Positions 50,436-60,463 of a stretch of DNA of 64,000 nucleotides are shown here, one piece after another (position 1 is the stretch's first letter; every line of letters begins with the position of its first letter). The notes beneath the pieces are model-generated. The model was not told the DNA's origin. It did not search any database and saw only the letters and a program-made list of their open reading frames with translations. The translations under genes and the position numbers were made by a program. The DNA lies in assembly GCA_025558095.1 (NCBI GenBank), contig JAIVFI010000045.1, positions 1 to 64,000 on the forward strand. Reading direction: 5' to 3'. This DNA comes from Hyaloraphidium curvatum (lineage: Eukaryota > Monoblepharomycota > Hyaloraphidiomycetes > Hyaloraphidiales > Hyaloraphidiaceae).

Positions 50436-51128
50436 TCAGACCCTCCTGAAGCAGCGGCCGAACATCCTGAGGATGGCAAAGGTGGTGTAGAAGAAGATGC
50501 CGGAGCGGATGTACGACTTGTTCTCGGTGTCGGCCTGGGTGATCGGGGCGACGAAATCAGCGAAGTCGTGAACCGCGGCAGATCGGCGACCCGAACCCAG
50601 GCGTAGACGGCGTTGTACACCATGCGGAGCATGAGCACCATCGTGGCGTCCTTGGCGATCAGCGACTCGTCCACGCCGCAGATGTGGTTGGCCAGCACGG
50701 CGCTCGCGAACAGGGGCAGGTTCTCGAGGCCGTTCATGCCGGCGTTCTTGAGGCGGCGCGTCAGGGCGTACTGCGGGACGGTGCCACCATATCATCGGGA
50801 ATTGAGCGGGGACGGGGGACGGCGGACCTCGTAGGCGCTGAGCTTGGTCCGCGCGACGTCGCTGTCCTCCCGCGGGTGCGCCTTGTCCAGCGCCCCGCGC
50901 ATCATCTTAAGGACCACGTTGGCCGTGTGCGGGAGCATGGCCGTCGCCTGGGAGCGTCAGCGGAGGAGGAGGAAGGCGGTGGCATGGGCGCCCGGTCCGG
51001 GGGAGCGGTGGGTGGTCGGTCAGGTGAAGTGGCATCGGAGACGGCGGGGGGCCGCGGCGCACCCAGAACGCCGGGATGGCGGCGAGGCTTGCGGGCCGGT
51101 AGCCGAACAGCGAATTGTACTCGGACAT
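50436..51128 (-). CDS. MAPEG-family membrane protein (microsomal glutathione transferase-like), four exons
   Basis: Exons (minus): 51128-51063, 50947-50828, 50770-50597, 50534-50436; introns 115, 57 and 62 nt; 152 residues, the usual MAPEG size. Four hydrophobic helices are visible. The family core is RRLKNAGMNGLENLPLFASA (the N-x2-EN-x-P glutathione/loop motif), followed by RMVYNAVYAWADTENKSYIR and FFYTTFAILRMFGRCF. MAPEG proteins conjugate or reduce lipid hydroperoxides and electrophiles at ER or mitochondrial membranes. All three splice junctions are phase 0. Confidence 0.85.
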
Positions 51129-51290
51129 TATGCGGTGGAGGGGCGGAGGTCGCGGTTGTGAGTGGAGTCGATTTGCGTGCGGCCACGTCAGCGATCACTC
51201 GCTTTGCCGCGCGGCAGACTGCCTTCCACGTCGGTCCAATTCCAGGGGAGAAGTTGATTTGCTTCGGAAGTGACATCTGTAACATCGAGC

Positions 51291-51350
51291 GAGCAACCGG
51301 CCCATCCATTCTTTGGATCAACCGAGCAACCGGTCCATCCGCTCCTTGGA
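51291..51350. repeat. 33-bp-spaced tandem duplication across a stop codon
   Basis: Two 27-bp blocks, 51291-51317 and 51324-51350, differ at four positions and begin 33 bases apart. On the minus strand they read KERMDRLLG-stop and then KEWMGRLLA, so the C-terminal codons of the flavoenzyme gene are duplicated just past its stop. The duplication either created the present stop or added a non-translated copy. Confidence 0.7.
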
Positions 51351-52505
51351 CTCCACGAGCTCCTCCATCATCTCCCTCACGACCTCCCTCACGCTCGTCT
51401 CCTCCTTCATGTCCGCCACGATCTGCCCCACGGGGTAGGTCAGGAACTCCTCCTTCCTCACCCGCTCGACCCTCGTGCGCCCCTCGGCGAACCACAGGTA
51501 GACCTGGTTCGGCGGCGGCAGCAAGGGGGGCGCGTCCGGGTCCGTGTCCCAGGTCTCGGAGAACTTGTTGCGCAGCGTGCGGCACGATTTGCCCGTGACG
51601 GTCTTGGTGAAGAGCGAGTCGTCCGGGCCGGCGGCAAACATCTTCCTCTTGATCTCGGGGGTGACCTCGGACTCGCGCGTCTTGAGCCAGATGGAGCCGC
51701 ACCAGACACCCTCGCAGCCGAGCGCCAGCGCCGCTGCGAGCTGCCGACCGCGTCCCACGCCGCCAGCCCCGAGCACCGGCATGGGATAAACGGCATCCAC
51801 GATGCGGGGCCACAGCACGAGCGAGCTGACGGTCCCCGTGTGCCCTCCCGCCTCGTGCCCGACCGCGATTACGAAATCGCACCCCACGTCCCGGTGCTTG
51901 ATCGCGTGCTTCGGGTGCCCCGCCATGGCGGCGACCTTGATCCCGCGCGCGTGGCACTTTTCCACCAGCGCGCGCGAGGGGCTGCCCAGCGCGTTGACGA
52001 GCAGCTTGATCGGGTGCTCCAGGGCAATGTCCACCATCCGCTCGCCCTCGTCGGGGGTGAACGTGAAGCTCTCCAGCATGGCCCGTTGGATCTCCTTCTC
52101 CTCGCCGGCGGGGAGGGGCGGCACGCCGGCGTCGTCCAGCATTTTCCTCACGTACTCCCGCTGCAGCGGCGGCAGCACCGCGTCCGGGTCCAGCTTCTGC
52201 GCCGCCGAGTCCTCGAACTTGGCGGGGTTGAGGATGTCGATCCCGTAAGGTTTGCCTCCCACGCGCTCGTCGATCCACCGCAGCTCCTCGCGGACGCGCT
52301 GCGGGCTCATCCGCGCCATGCCGAGCACGCCGAGGCCGCCGGCCTTGGAGACCTCGACGACGACGTCGCGCTGGTGCGAGAAGGCGAATATCGGGACGTC
52401 GATGCCGAACATCTCGCAGAGCCGGTTGGGGTTCTTCGACGTGGCGAGGCCGCGGGCGCCGCGGGGCGGCCGTGCGAGGACGCGTCCGGCGCGCGCGGCG
52501 AGCAT
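51318..52505 (-). CDS. Nitronate monooxygenase / 2-nitropropane dioxygenase-like flavoenzyme
   Basis: 395 residues from the ATG at 52505; an upstream in-frame ATG at 52652 would add 49. The barrel carries VPIFAFSHQRDVVVEVSKAG, GGLGVLGMARM, IKVAAMAGHPKHA, CDFVIAVGHEAGGHTG (conserved G-x-EAGGH/active-site His region), PVLGAGGVGRGRQLAAALA (FMN phosphate site) and GCEGVWCGSIWLKT. This is the NMO/enoyl-reductase-like FMN family, which oxidises alkyl nitronates. The first 22 residues (MLAARAGRVLARPPRGARGL) look like a mitochondrial presequence, which favours the 52505 start. The stop lies in a small tandem duplication. Confidence 0.85.
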   Translation of the reverse strand: MLAARAGRVLARPPRGARGLATSKNPNRLCEMFGIDVPIFAFSHQRDVVVEVSKAGGLGVLGMARMSPQRVREELRWIDERVGGKPYGIDILNPAKFEDSAAQKLDPDAVLPPLQREYVRKMLDDAGVPPLPAGEEKEIQRAMLESFTFTPDEGERMVDIALEHPIKLLVNALGSPSRALVEKCHARGIKVAAMAGHPKHAIKHRDVGCDFVIAVGHEAGGHTGTVSSLVLWPRIVDAVYPMPVLGAGGVGRGRQLAAALALGCEGVWCGSIWLKTRESEVTPEIKRKMFAAGPDDSLFTKTVTGKSCRTLRNKFSETWDTDPDAPPLLPPPNQVYLWFAEGRTRVERVRKEEFLTYPVGQIVADMKEETSVREVVREMMEELVESKERMDRLLG

Positions 52506-52947
52506 TTCGGTGGGGTTCCTTTGGGAAACGGGGGTCCGGGAGACGGCGTTCGTGGCAAGTTCGATCGCGCGCCGAAACGACGTGTCTGTGTCCCACACCG
52601 CGGTTTGCCCTCCCGGTCCCAGGGATCCAATGTTTCGCAAACGGTGGGTCAAAATGCTAAGCCGAAATCGACCCTCCCGACCACGATTCCCGTGTTGGAG
52701 CGTGTTTGATACATCATAGGTGATTCACTTGTTTTCCCGGAGTCGCAGAAGTCCGTGGCCATTCCGTGCTCAATTCGATGCGGGACGCGTCCGATGCGCG
52801 ACTCAAGATTGGTTTCGAATGGAGAATGAGCGACGAACGGTGCCGAAGTGGACAGCGCGATCGGACGCCTCGCCGGCATTGCGGGACGAGACGCGGGGGA
52901 CCGAGACGCGATAAACAGGACTGCATCCCGCCCCGATTCCCGGCCCC

Positions 52948-54033
52948 ATGACCTCCGCGGGCCGCTCCGGCATCGATCTGCCCGACATATGGATCCTCAT
53001 CATGGAGACGCTCGAGCGCGCCGGCCTCCGCCGCTCCCTTTTCGAGCTCTCGCTCGCCTGTCACGCGACCTTGGATCTCGGCGAACCCCTGCTCCACCGA
53101 CGTGCCGCGTTCGATTGCCGGCTTCCCGCGGGGCCGGCAAAGTTCCTCCTTGATCCGGACAAGTGCCGGCACGTGCGACATCTTTGCATCGTCTCCGATG
53201 GGGGATCCCCCGCGGCGGCGGTGCTCGCAAACTGCCTCCCGCACGCCGAATCGGTCGAGCTCAGGCTGTACAACCTGCCGCAAACCGCGTCCCCTGAGGC
53301 CCTCTGGTCGCCATTCGCCAACGCACCTCGACTGCGCACGCTGAGGCTGTCGAACGTGTCGCACCGCGACGAGCAGACAGCAGGGTGGTACCCCGGCGCC
53401 TCCTTCTTCCGAGGCCTCTTTTCCCTCCTCGACAACCCCGGAAATCACGGTCCCAGGATCCGAAATCTGCACCTTGCCGACGACACCGAGCCCGGCTGCG
53501 GCACCTGGGCCGCCCGCGAGCCGGGCACCTGGCCCGACGCGTTATCGGGCTTCCCGCGCGCGGCGGCGGCGCTGCGGACCGTGACCATGTCCAACGCGAG
53601 CCTGGCGAGCTGGGGGGCGATCGAGGCCCCGGGTGCCGTCGGGGTGAAGATCTACGAGCCGCAGGCGCTGGACCTGCGCGCGTGGTGCGAGCTGCGGCCG
53701 TTCCCGCGCCTCGGCGAGGTTCTGTTCGAGCACATTTCCACGCGGAGGCTGCTAGAGTTCCCGCGGCTGGGCGCCGGGCGCGTGTGCGTGGCCGTGCCCA
53801 GATTTAACCTGCCGCGGGACCAGTTCCCGCGGATCGCGGAATGGCTCGCCGACACGGGCGTCAGGGTCGTGCTGGCCACGCTGGACGATTCGCGGACGGG
53901 AGTGGTCAGGTACCGCGGGCGGGCCGAGGCGCTGGAGGAGCTGGAGGAGTGGAGGAGGCTGGAGGCGGAGATGCCGGGGCGGGTGTCGATCGGACGGGGC
54001 GGGTTCGGGTTCGAGGTCGTGGACAGCAGGTAG
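52948..54033 (+). CDS. F-box/LRR-type protein
   Basis: 361 residues, one exon. An F-box-like N-terminus (IDLPDIWILIMETLERAGLR then LFELSLACHATLDLGEPLLH) precedes irregular leucine-rich units (RHVRHLCIVSD, ESVELRLYNLPQ, PRLRTLRLSNVS, PRIRNLHLADD, LGEVLFEHISTRRLLEF). It is an intact relative of the broken genes at 45-47.7 kb. It is probably a substrate adaptor for an SCF ubiquitin ligase; targets cannot be predicted. The start is at the first ATG before the F-box. Confidence 0.68.
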   Translation: MTSAGRSGIDLPDIWILIMETLERAGLRRSLFELSLACHATLDLGEPLLHRRAAFDCRLPAGPAKFLLDPDKCRHVRHLCIVSDGGSPAAAVLANCLPHAESVELRLYNLPQTASPEALWSPFANAPRLRTLRLSNVSHRDEQTAGWYPGASFFRGLFSLLDNPGNHGPRIRNLHLADDTEPGCGTWAAREPGTWPDALSGFPRAAAALRTVTMSNASLASWGAIEAPGAVGVKIYEPQALDLRAWCELRPFPRLGEVLFEHISTRRLLEFPRLGAGRVCVAVPRFNLPRDQFPRIAEWLADTGVRVVLATLDDSRTGVVRYRGRAEALEELEEWRRLEAEMPGRVSIGRGGFGFEVVDSR

Positions 54034-54092
54034 CTCTAGCTGCCCACATTCTAATCTTTAACTTCCAAAAATAGGAATCTGACGCGCTGCGT

Positions 54093-55111
54093 CTAGAGCT
54101 TCGGTTCTGGGGTGCCGTTCCTTCCTGGGCGCGTAAACACGACCGTCTGCCCGCGAGAGATGCCCAGCAGGATGGACGAAACAAACACATCTGCCTGCCA
54201 GACGGTCAGAGGGTCCACGGACAGCGAGTCCGTCATCGGAGGGTGCAGAGATGGATCGTTGAAGTAGGCAACGATCTCGCTGGCAGCAATCGAATGTCAG
54301 CGGTAGCCATCGAGGGCTCGAGAGCGACGTACGAATGCTTCCACCCCTTGCCCTCGTCCGCGCTCCACACAGCCCACCGCTCCGCGTCCTCTGCGACCAG
54401 GGTCGGCAGTATCTCGTCCCTCAGCAGCGCCCCCCTGTCGCACAGATCCAGCAGCGGCCTCGTGCCGTTGCGCCACGCCACCGACTCGGGAATCTCGGGG
54501 TGCCCGTAGAACAGGTTCGGCAGGCTCGGCACCGGCAGCGTCGGGGGCGTCACGACGAGCCGCGGCGGAGGCGGCACGGCATGCAACGGCGGGCGGCCGG
54601 GCAGCGCGCCGGCGGAGGGGGACTCGGGCACGGTGAGGTCCCGCTCGAGGGAGATGTCGGCGTTGCTGGTGCCCCGGGCGGCCTCGGCGTCGCGTTTGAT
54701 CCGGGCAGGGAGGTCCGGCGAGTGGCGGTACAGCACGATCGTGCCACCGCCTTTCAAGATGCCCATGGCGGCCACGACCATTTCCAGCATCGACCATTCC
54801 CAGCCCAGGGGCAACCCATCGTCCTGCGCCTCGCCAGGGAGCACCACGCCGACGCTGTCCCCCTTGCGGTACGGCGACCACAAATACGCGACGCCGCGGT
54901 TGTCCCTCAATCCCCGCGCAAAGGCGTGCGACGACGACAGCAGCAGCCGCAGCGTGAGGCGGTGGCCCGACCGCGAGTCGTCCAGAAACAGCGCCCTGTC
55001 GAGGTCCTCGTCCGCGGGGGCCGACAGCGGCGGGAACAGCGCGTTGGTCACCGTCGGCACAAACAGCGAGCCGCCGCCGACGGTAAGCGATTCTAACGCA
55101 TCGGCGTCCAT
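54093..55111 (-). CDS. Short adenylation-domain-like (acyl-CoA synthetase N-terminal-like) protein, two exons
   Basis: Exons (minus): 55111-54333 and 54279-54093 (53-nt intron), 321 residues. The first 130 residues follow the N-terminal pattern of ANL adenylating enzymes: LFLDDSRSGHRLTLRLL, AFARGL, KGDSVGVVLPG, and WSMLEMVVAAMGILKGGGTI (compare '.tGr.lTy.eL' and 'ala.lGil.AGG'). The phosphate-binding TSGTTG-type loop and the C-terminal catalytic Lys domain are absent; instead there are Pro-rich and unique segments. It could be a pseudoenzyme or truncated relative of peroxisomal acyl-CoA synthetases. The final PKL is at best a weak peroxisomal signal. It is head-to-head with the ankyrin gene, 53 bp between ATGs. 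Confidence 0.6.
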
Positions 55112-55164
55112 CGCGGATCCCGCGGCCTGAACGGCCGCGATCCGATTTCCTCTGAGACGGGCGG

Positions 55165-55857
55165 ATGGGCACGAAATCCGAAGTTGCGGGTGCCCGGCAA
55201 CACCTCTACGCTCTCGCAATCGCCGCGACGCTCCTCCTTTCCGTCGGACTTGTTTCCCGCCTCGCGCTCCCGGGGGTCCGAGCGCCGCTCGCAGCCGCCC
55301 GCCGCCACCTCGCCGCGATGTCCGACCCCGAGGGGTTCGACCCCGTCGCCGACACCGTGGGCGCCGGGATCTACTCAGGCAAGGTCAAGCGCGATGCCTC
55401 GGGGCAGGTAATAATCGGAGAGCAATACAAGAGGCACAACCCGCACCCCGGGCCGGTGTACGCCGGGGGCGGGTTCACCGATATCGCGGAAGCGATCCAC
55501 CGGGGACCCGATGCCGTGAAGGCGCTGCTGGAGCGGGGAGCGGACCCGAATGAGATCATGACGGGCGGTGCTCGGCCGTTGCATACCTGCGGGATGAGCA
55601 GGCGCGGGCAGATGTCGACCGAGCTGCTGATCAAGGCCGGGGCGGAGATCGAAGCTTTGGACGCATACGGGTACACGCCGCTGCACAGGATGGCGAGCAA
55701 CAACTTGCCCGTGGGTGCAGAGGCTCTGCTCAGGGCCGGCGCGGATGCAAACAGGCGGAGCGGGCCGCCGTACGCGGGCGAGACGCCCCTGTCGATTGCG
55801 AGGAGCTCCGGGGCGCGAGACGTGGTGGAGGTGCTGAAGCGCTACGGCGGTCGCTGA
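55165..55857 (+). CDS. Ankyrin-repeat protein with N-terminal membrane anchor or targeting segment
   Basis: 230 residues. A hydrophobic segment (LYALAIAATLLLSVGLVSRL, about 14-33) near the N-terminus predicts a signal anchor. About 60 residues later come three to four ankyrin-type units: GGFTDIAEAIHRGPDAVKAL / LERGADPNE, GARPLHTCGMS... LLIKAGAEIEALD, YGYTPLHRMASNN... LLRAGADANRR, and GETPLSIARSSG...VLKRYGG. It is likely an organelle-lumen or membrane-tethered scaffold; partners are unknown. If translation started at the internal Met of MSDPEGFDP it would be a soluble protein. Confidence 0.75.
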   Translation: MGTKSEVAGARQHLYALAIAATLLLSVGLVSRLALPGVRAPLAAARRHLAAMSDPEGFDPVADTVGAGIYSGKVKRDASGQVIIGEQYKRHNPHPGPVYAGGGFTDIAEAIHRGPDAVKALLERGADPNEIMTGGARPLHTCGMSRRGQMSTELLIKAGAEIEALDAYGYTPLHRMASNNLPVGAEALLRAGADANRRSGPPYAGETPLSIARSSGARDVVEVLKRYGGR

Positions 55858-55901
55858 CTGCACGTGTAGCCGGGGGGCATGTCACTCTCTGGGGAACTAG
55901 G

Positions 55902-57196
55902 CTACAGCTTGAGGGCGACTTTGCCGACGTTCTTGCCCGCATGCAGGTACTCGACCGCGTCCGGCACCCTCTCGAGCCCCGCCAGCCGCCCGCCGTCGTT
56001 GTCGATCGGCACCTCCAGCTTCCCATCGCGGATGAGGGACGCGAACATGTCGATGTGCGCGAGCGCCGAGGGGGTGATCCTGCCCTGCTTGTCGTACAGG
56101 AAGGGGCTGAGGAGCTGCGCGTGGCTCCTTCAGACCGGTCCGATACAGCGCCGCGGCAGCAGGACGTACCCATCCGGTTATCGAGACCGACCTGCTGAAA
56201 AGGATCGGGAAGACGGGCTTGAGGGTCGCCATGGCGACGTCCATGACCAGGGCGCCGCCCCCCGACGAGACCGATTTGGAATCGTCCTTGTAGTCCTGCA
56301 CGGAGCCGATGAGGAGGATGTGGCCGCCCTTGGCGGAGCCGATGGCGGAGGCGAGGAGCAGGCTTCCGCCGACGCACTCGTCTGCGAAGCACGAACGTGA
56401 GCTGATCGAGCAGACTGCCCAGATCGGCAGGGCACGCACAGGTGATGTCGACGCCGTCCGGGCACGACTGCTTGAGCACCTTCCTCAGGTCCTCGGTCTT
56501 GTAGTTGACCACCACGTCAACGCCCCACCGCTTCAGCATCGCGCGCTTGTCCTCGCTGCCGCACGTGGCGACCACCCTGTTGCCCGCCAGCTTCGCGAGC
56601 TGCGTCGCAAACAGGCCCGTGCCGCCGGCCGCCGCGGTGACGAGCACCGTCTGGGGCTCGTCGTCCGCGGCCACCAGCGCCTTGTCCACGTACTTGGCGA
56701 GCACGGAGGAGCGACACACTTTCATGCGCGCCGTCTTTTCCAGCGCCATCGATGCCGTCAGCCCCGACACGGCGGCGGCGAGCATCCTGGGGTCCGCGGC
56801 GTCGCCCGGGCCGCCGACGATGAAGCAGTTGGTCATGGGCAAAAGCACAAATTCGGCGTGGCACCCTCCCGGGGCGTTGAGCGCGGCGACCTTGACTCCG
56901 CGCGCGAAGCCGGCCTTCTCCGCCGCCGGCCCGGCGCGCACGACCTCGCCCACGCACTCGATGCCGGCGCCGTACGGCGGCTTCCTGCCGGGGTTGTAGC
57001 CGCCCGACGCAAAGAGCACCTCGGACGCCTGGATCCCAACGAACGCCGTGCGCAGGAGCACCGCGTCGGGCCGCCGGGCGAGGTCGTGCAGCAGGTCCGA
57101 CGTGCGGCCGGTGGTCAGCCGCGTGGCGCGCCGAAAGTCGCGGCCGAGCTCGACGAGCTCGATGCGGCGGTACGCGTCGGGCAGCGGCGAAGACAT
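55902..57196 (-). CDS. Zinc-type medium-chain dehydrogenase/quinone oxidoreductase family, three exons
   Basis: Exons (minus): 57196-56441 (last base 56440), 56381-56170, 56114-55902; introns 58 and 55 nt; 393 residues. MDR features: PDAVLLRTAFVGIQASEV, GIECVGEVVRAGP, VLVTAAAGGTGLFATQLAK (NADPH-binding AAxGGxG loop), VVVNYKTEDL, DGVDITYECVGGSLL (across intron 1) and HILLIGSVQDY. Closest in pattern to prostaglandin-reductase-3/ZADH2-type NADPH enone reductases, which need no structural zinc. It probably reduces enones or quinones. The C-terminal junction TGW|LLSPFLYDKQG was chosen because it is the only in-phase GT-AG pair. Confidence 0.85.
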
Positions 57197-57405
57197 TTCG
57201 AAAACGTGGAGGGGGAGACGTGAGATCGTGGGAGACGTTCCACGATTGACGTGCGATTGGCACGCTCCCAATGTGTTGCCTTCGCATCACCGCCTCTTCC
57301 AGAGCCTGCATTCGATCCGCTGTCGAAGCTAGCAGATCTTCAGGCAGAACTAGTATCTTGTTGAGAAATGACAGCATACATAATGTGGAGAGAGTCATCG
57401 AAATT

Positions 57406-59785
57406 TCATAGCAGGAAGACGAAGCAGAAAGAGACAAGTGCAGCAGCGCGCCAGGATGCTGTGAAGCAAGCGGATGCACCGCTAGGCCGGGAGAGTGTGG
57501 ACAAAGAGGGCACGGCGGTGGCGGTCCCGGCTTTCACGGTCGTCGCGCTGACCGTCGGCGCGGTGGTGGTCGGCGATGCAATCGCGCCGCATTCGGCGAT
57601 CTGTCGCCCCTGAAGAAAGTCCTTGGCGGTCTTGCACCACCCGCTATCCAGCTGCTCGCACCTGTATCCCATCTCATTGCGCGGATCCGGTTGTGGCTCT
57701 CCCTCCGCAAGCGTGGTGCACGAGTCATCGCTGAGCCACGAGCACTTCGTGCGGTCCGGCCCGCGGCACTGCACCGTCCCGCCCATGTCGAGGTTGCCCA
57801 GGGTCCGAACCACGACGCGGTTGCCCTTGTCCTCGCACGAGCGCATGCATTTCCACGGCCCGGCCGTAGGGCACTCCGCCTGCGGGTTCCCCGAGGCGAG
57901 GGTGCTCGCGGCGGCGCCGCACCACCCCAGCGTGGTCTGCGGGCACAGCACGCCGCCGCCGACGCGGGGAACGTCTTCGCCGGGGGCGAGCAAGGAGCAG
58001 TCGGGGTCCACGTACCAGGAACACGCGGTCGCGTTGGGCCCCGCGCACTGCACCCGCACCGGGTCCCGCGCGAGGAGACGCGCGGACACGTAGTTTCCCA
58101 GATCCTCGCATGAGCGGATGCAGGAGTAGCTTCCATCCGCAGTGGGCCTCGCCGGGGTGATAGTCGGCGCGCTGCCATCGACGCAGGCCCCGATGTCCGG
58201 GTTTGAGAAGGCGCAGGTTTCGTCGTAGAAGCCCGGATCAAACTCCCAGCACAGCTTGTTGTCGCCGCCCTGGATGCTGCAGGTCCCCATGTAGTCATCC
58301 ACTTCCGATGAAGGCGAAGGCCGTTTGGCAAGGAGCGGAACCGGTCCTGAGAAGTTGTTGCCGACCAGGTCCAACAGCTGAAGGCTCTCGAGCTGGGCCA
58401 AAGGGGGTATTGGGCCACTGAGCTTGTTCCAAGAAAGCGAGATGGCCTCAAGATCGGGCATGCCTGTGAGGAATTCCGGAAAGCTGCCGGTGAGCTTGTT
58501 CATCCCGGCGAAAAAGGTGTTCAGCGCCTTGAGCTCGGACATTGTGCCGGGAGGCTCGTTGATGTCTCCTGTGAGACCTTGCAGCTCAAGCATCAGGTAT
58601 GTCGGACCAACATTGATGAGGCATGACACAACTTGAACTTCGACTGCGAAAGAAGTGGTGAGCCAATGCAGTCACGCAGCAGCAGCACTCGTACGAACGG
58701 TAGGGGCATTTGTCGCCGCATTCAAGCATGCAGCAGTCGTCACCAGGCCATAGAATGTCATTCGAGGCGTTGTGGTAGACGAGCCACTCCTTCAGCAATC
58801 GGCACTGCTCCTTTGCCGACTTTAACCCTGGGATAGGTGGCTCAAGGAACTGGTAGTGCGGGCGCAGGGGAGCCGGCATCTGCGGGACCGCCCCTGACGG
58901 TGCCTTGCCCGCGCACGGCACGAGCCCGGTAGTGCACGACGCCGGCGTGGTCGCCGACCAATCCGATTGCAGGAAGGAGCAGAGCTTGCTGTTGGGCGTA
59001 ATCCGGCAGGTGGTGAGGCCCGGCGGCATGGCCGGAAGGAAGCCGGAGAGCTTCGTGCCCGAGACGTCGAGCGACTTGAGGTTCGGGAGGATCGTGTCCA
59101 GGCGCAGCAGCTGTCCCGTCAATCCAGTGCCCGACAGGTTGACGGACTGCAGCGTTGCCCCCCCTTTCTTGAACCACCGCGGAAAGGTCCCGCCGAGCTT
59201 TGGATTGCCGGAGAAGTCGATGCTCTTCCAGGCGTGCAGCGGCTTGCCGAGCGCCGTGTCGACGGCGCTGTGGTCGATGAAACCAAAGTCGCTCAGGTTT
59301 CCGACGAGCTCGTTCGGTCCCCATCTGATGGTCTCCAGGACGCCGTTGGTGCAGGTGATTCGCCGCGTGGTTTCAGCGTCGGAGGAATCGAAGTTGCAGC
59401 ACCCTTCTGCCAGGTACTCCGGAGAGATCCACAGGTACCGCTGCGCAACGCCGTGTTGTTCCAAAAAATATTGTAGCGGCCAACATTTCTGGAACCAGTA
59501 GGCGCTGAAAGCGCTGTCGATGAAGGGTGTAATGAACGGCTCCGGGCCGCCGAGCGTCATGGTGGGTTCTCCGTAGGGTAGCGTGAGGGTAGGGAGGTCA
59601 TTTATGATCCCGGACTGCCGACGTAACAGGGCGGCGCCTGCTACGGACGGCACGAGGCAGGGGAGGGCGAGGAGGGCACCGGCGGCAGCGGCGGCCCAGA
59701 CGGCGGTGCGCCGGCCGCGGCGACCCCGCGTAGTGCCGCGGGGACAAAGCGCAGCCGGCGCGCAAGTGTCCGATGTGCTCTTCAT
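57406..59785 (-). CDS. Secreted LRR protein with two tandem Cys-rich domains and GPI-like tail
   Basis: Exons (minus): 59785-58699 and 58643-57406 (55-nt intron GTTCGT...CGCAG), 774 residues. A basic start and hydrophobic core (TAVWAAAAAGALLALPCLV) form a signal peptide. Plant/fungal-type extracellular LRRs follow (LETIRWGPNELVGNLSDFGF, LQSVNLSGTGLTGQLL, LKALNTFFAGMNKLTGSFP, LEAISLSWNKLSGPIPPL). Then two related domains of about 80 residues: C-x3-SCED-x-GN ... VQC-x-GP-x3-x-CSW ... C-x-LA-x-GE ... GWC-x-x-A. A Thr/Ser-rich stalk and a hydrophobic C-terminus (AALVSFCFVFLL) suggest a GPI anchor. It is likely a cell-surface recognition or wall protein; the Cys-rich domain was not recognised. Confidence 0.75.
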
Positions 59786-60463
59786 GTTCGCAAGTGTAGT
59801 TTGGAAGTCCCGTGGTGTGTGATTCACGTCCCTATGACGTCGATATCAATCGCGACCCTCCTTCGCCACATGCCATGTCACCGCTGCCACCGAGCTCGAT
59901 GAGAGCCGAAAAGACGAGATGTTCATCGAGTCGTCACCGACGCGGGACGGAACGTCGGCCCGGCCGCCGCGGCGGTGTGCGTGCGTGGGAGTGTTTTGGA
60001 ACCGCCGTCCGTCCGTCGCGGGGACCCCCCTCTCCGCCCGCCCCAGTCCCGCCTGCCGCCGGCCCGGCGAGCCCGCAAAAGTCCAGCGGGCATCCGGGAT
60101 AGGCCTATACCCTCGGCTCCGCGCGCGTCCCGCCGTCCGATGCTCGGCGGTCCAAGCCCCCACCACCACCACCGCTCGGGGCGCGCTCCGCGCGAAGCTA
60201 GCAGGGGAGGTAGCGGCCGGATTACGTGCCTGCCTGCGGCGGCCGGCAGCATGCCCGCTGACGCGGGGCTCGCTGGCGCTCGCGGGCCGCTCCGCGGCAA
60301 AGCTAGCTGGAGGACAGCGGCGGGTGACGACCGAACCTTGCGGGGACGCGGTTAGAGTCAGTGTCCGTTCGCGCACCGGTGTAGAGTCACAGCGGTGCCA
60401 GCAACGTACATCGGCCAACGCTCTCCATGACGTTGCGCAACTCGCAAAAGACCATGCACTGAG
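59786..60463. other. Intergenic
   Basis: About 680 bp upstream of the secreted LRR gene and downstream of SNAPC3. Very GC-rich around 60000-60300, with a short imperfect local repeat (CGCGAAGCTAGCAGG near 60190 and GGCAAAGCTAGCTGG near 60300). No coding or RNA feature was recognised. Confidence 0.45.
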
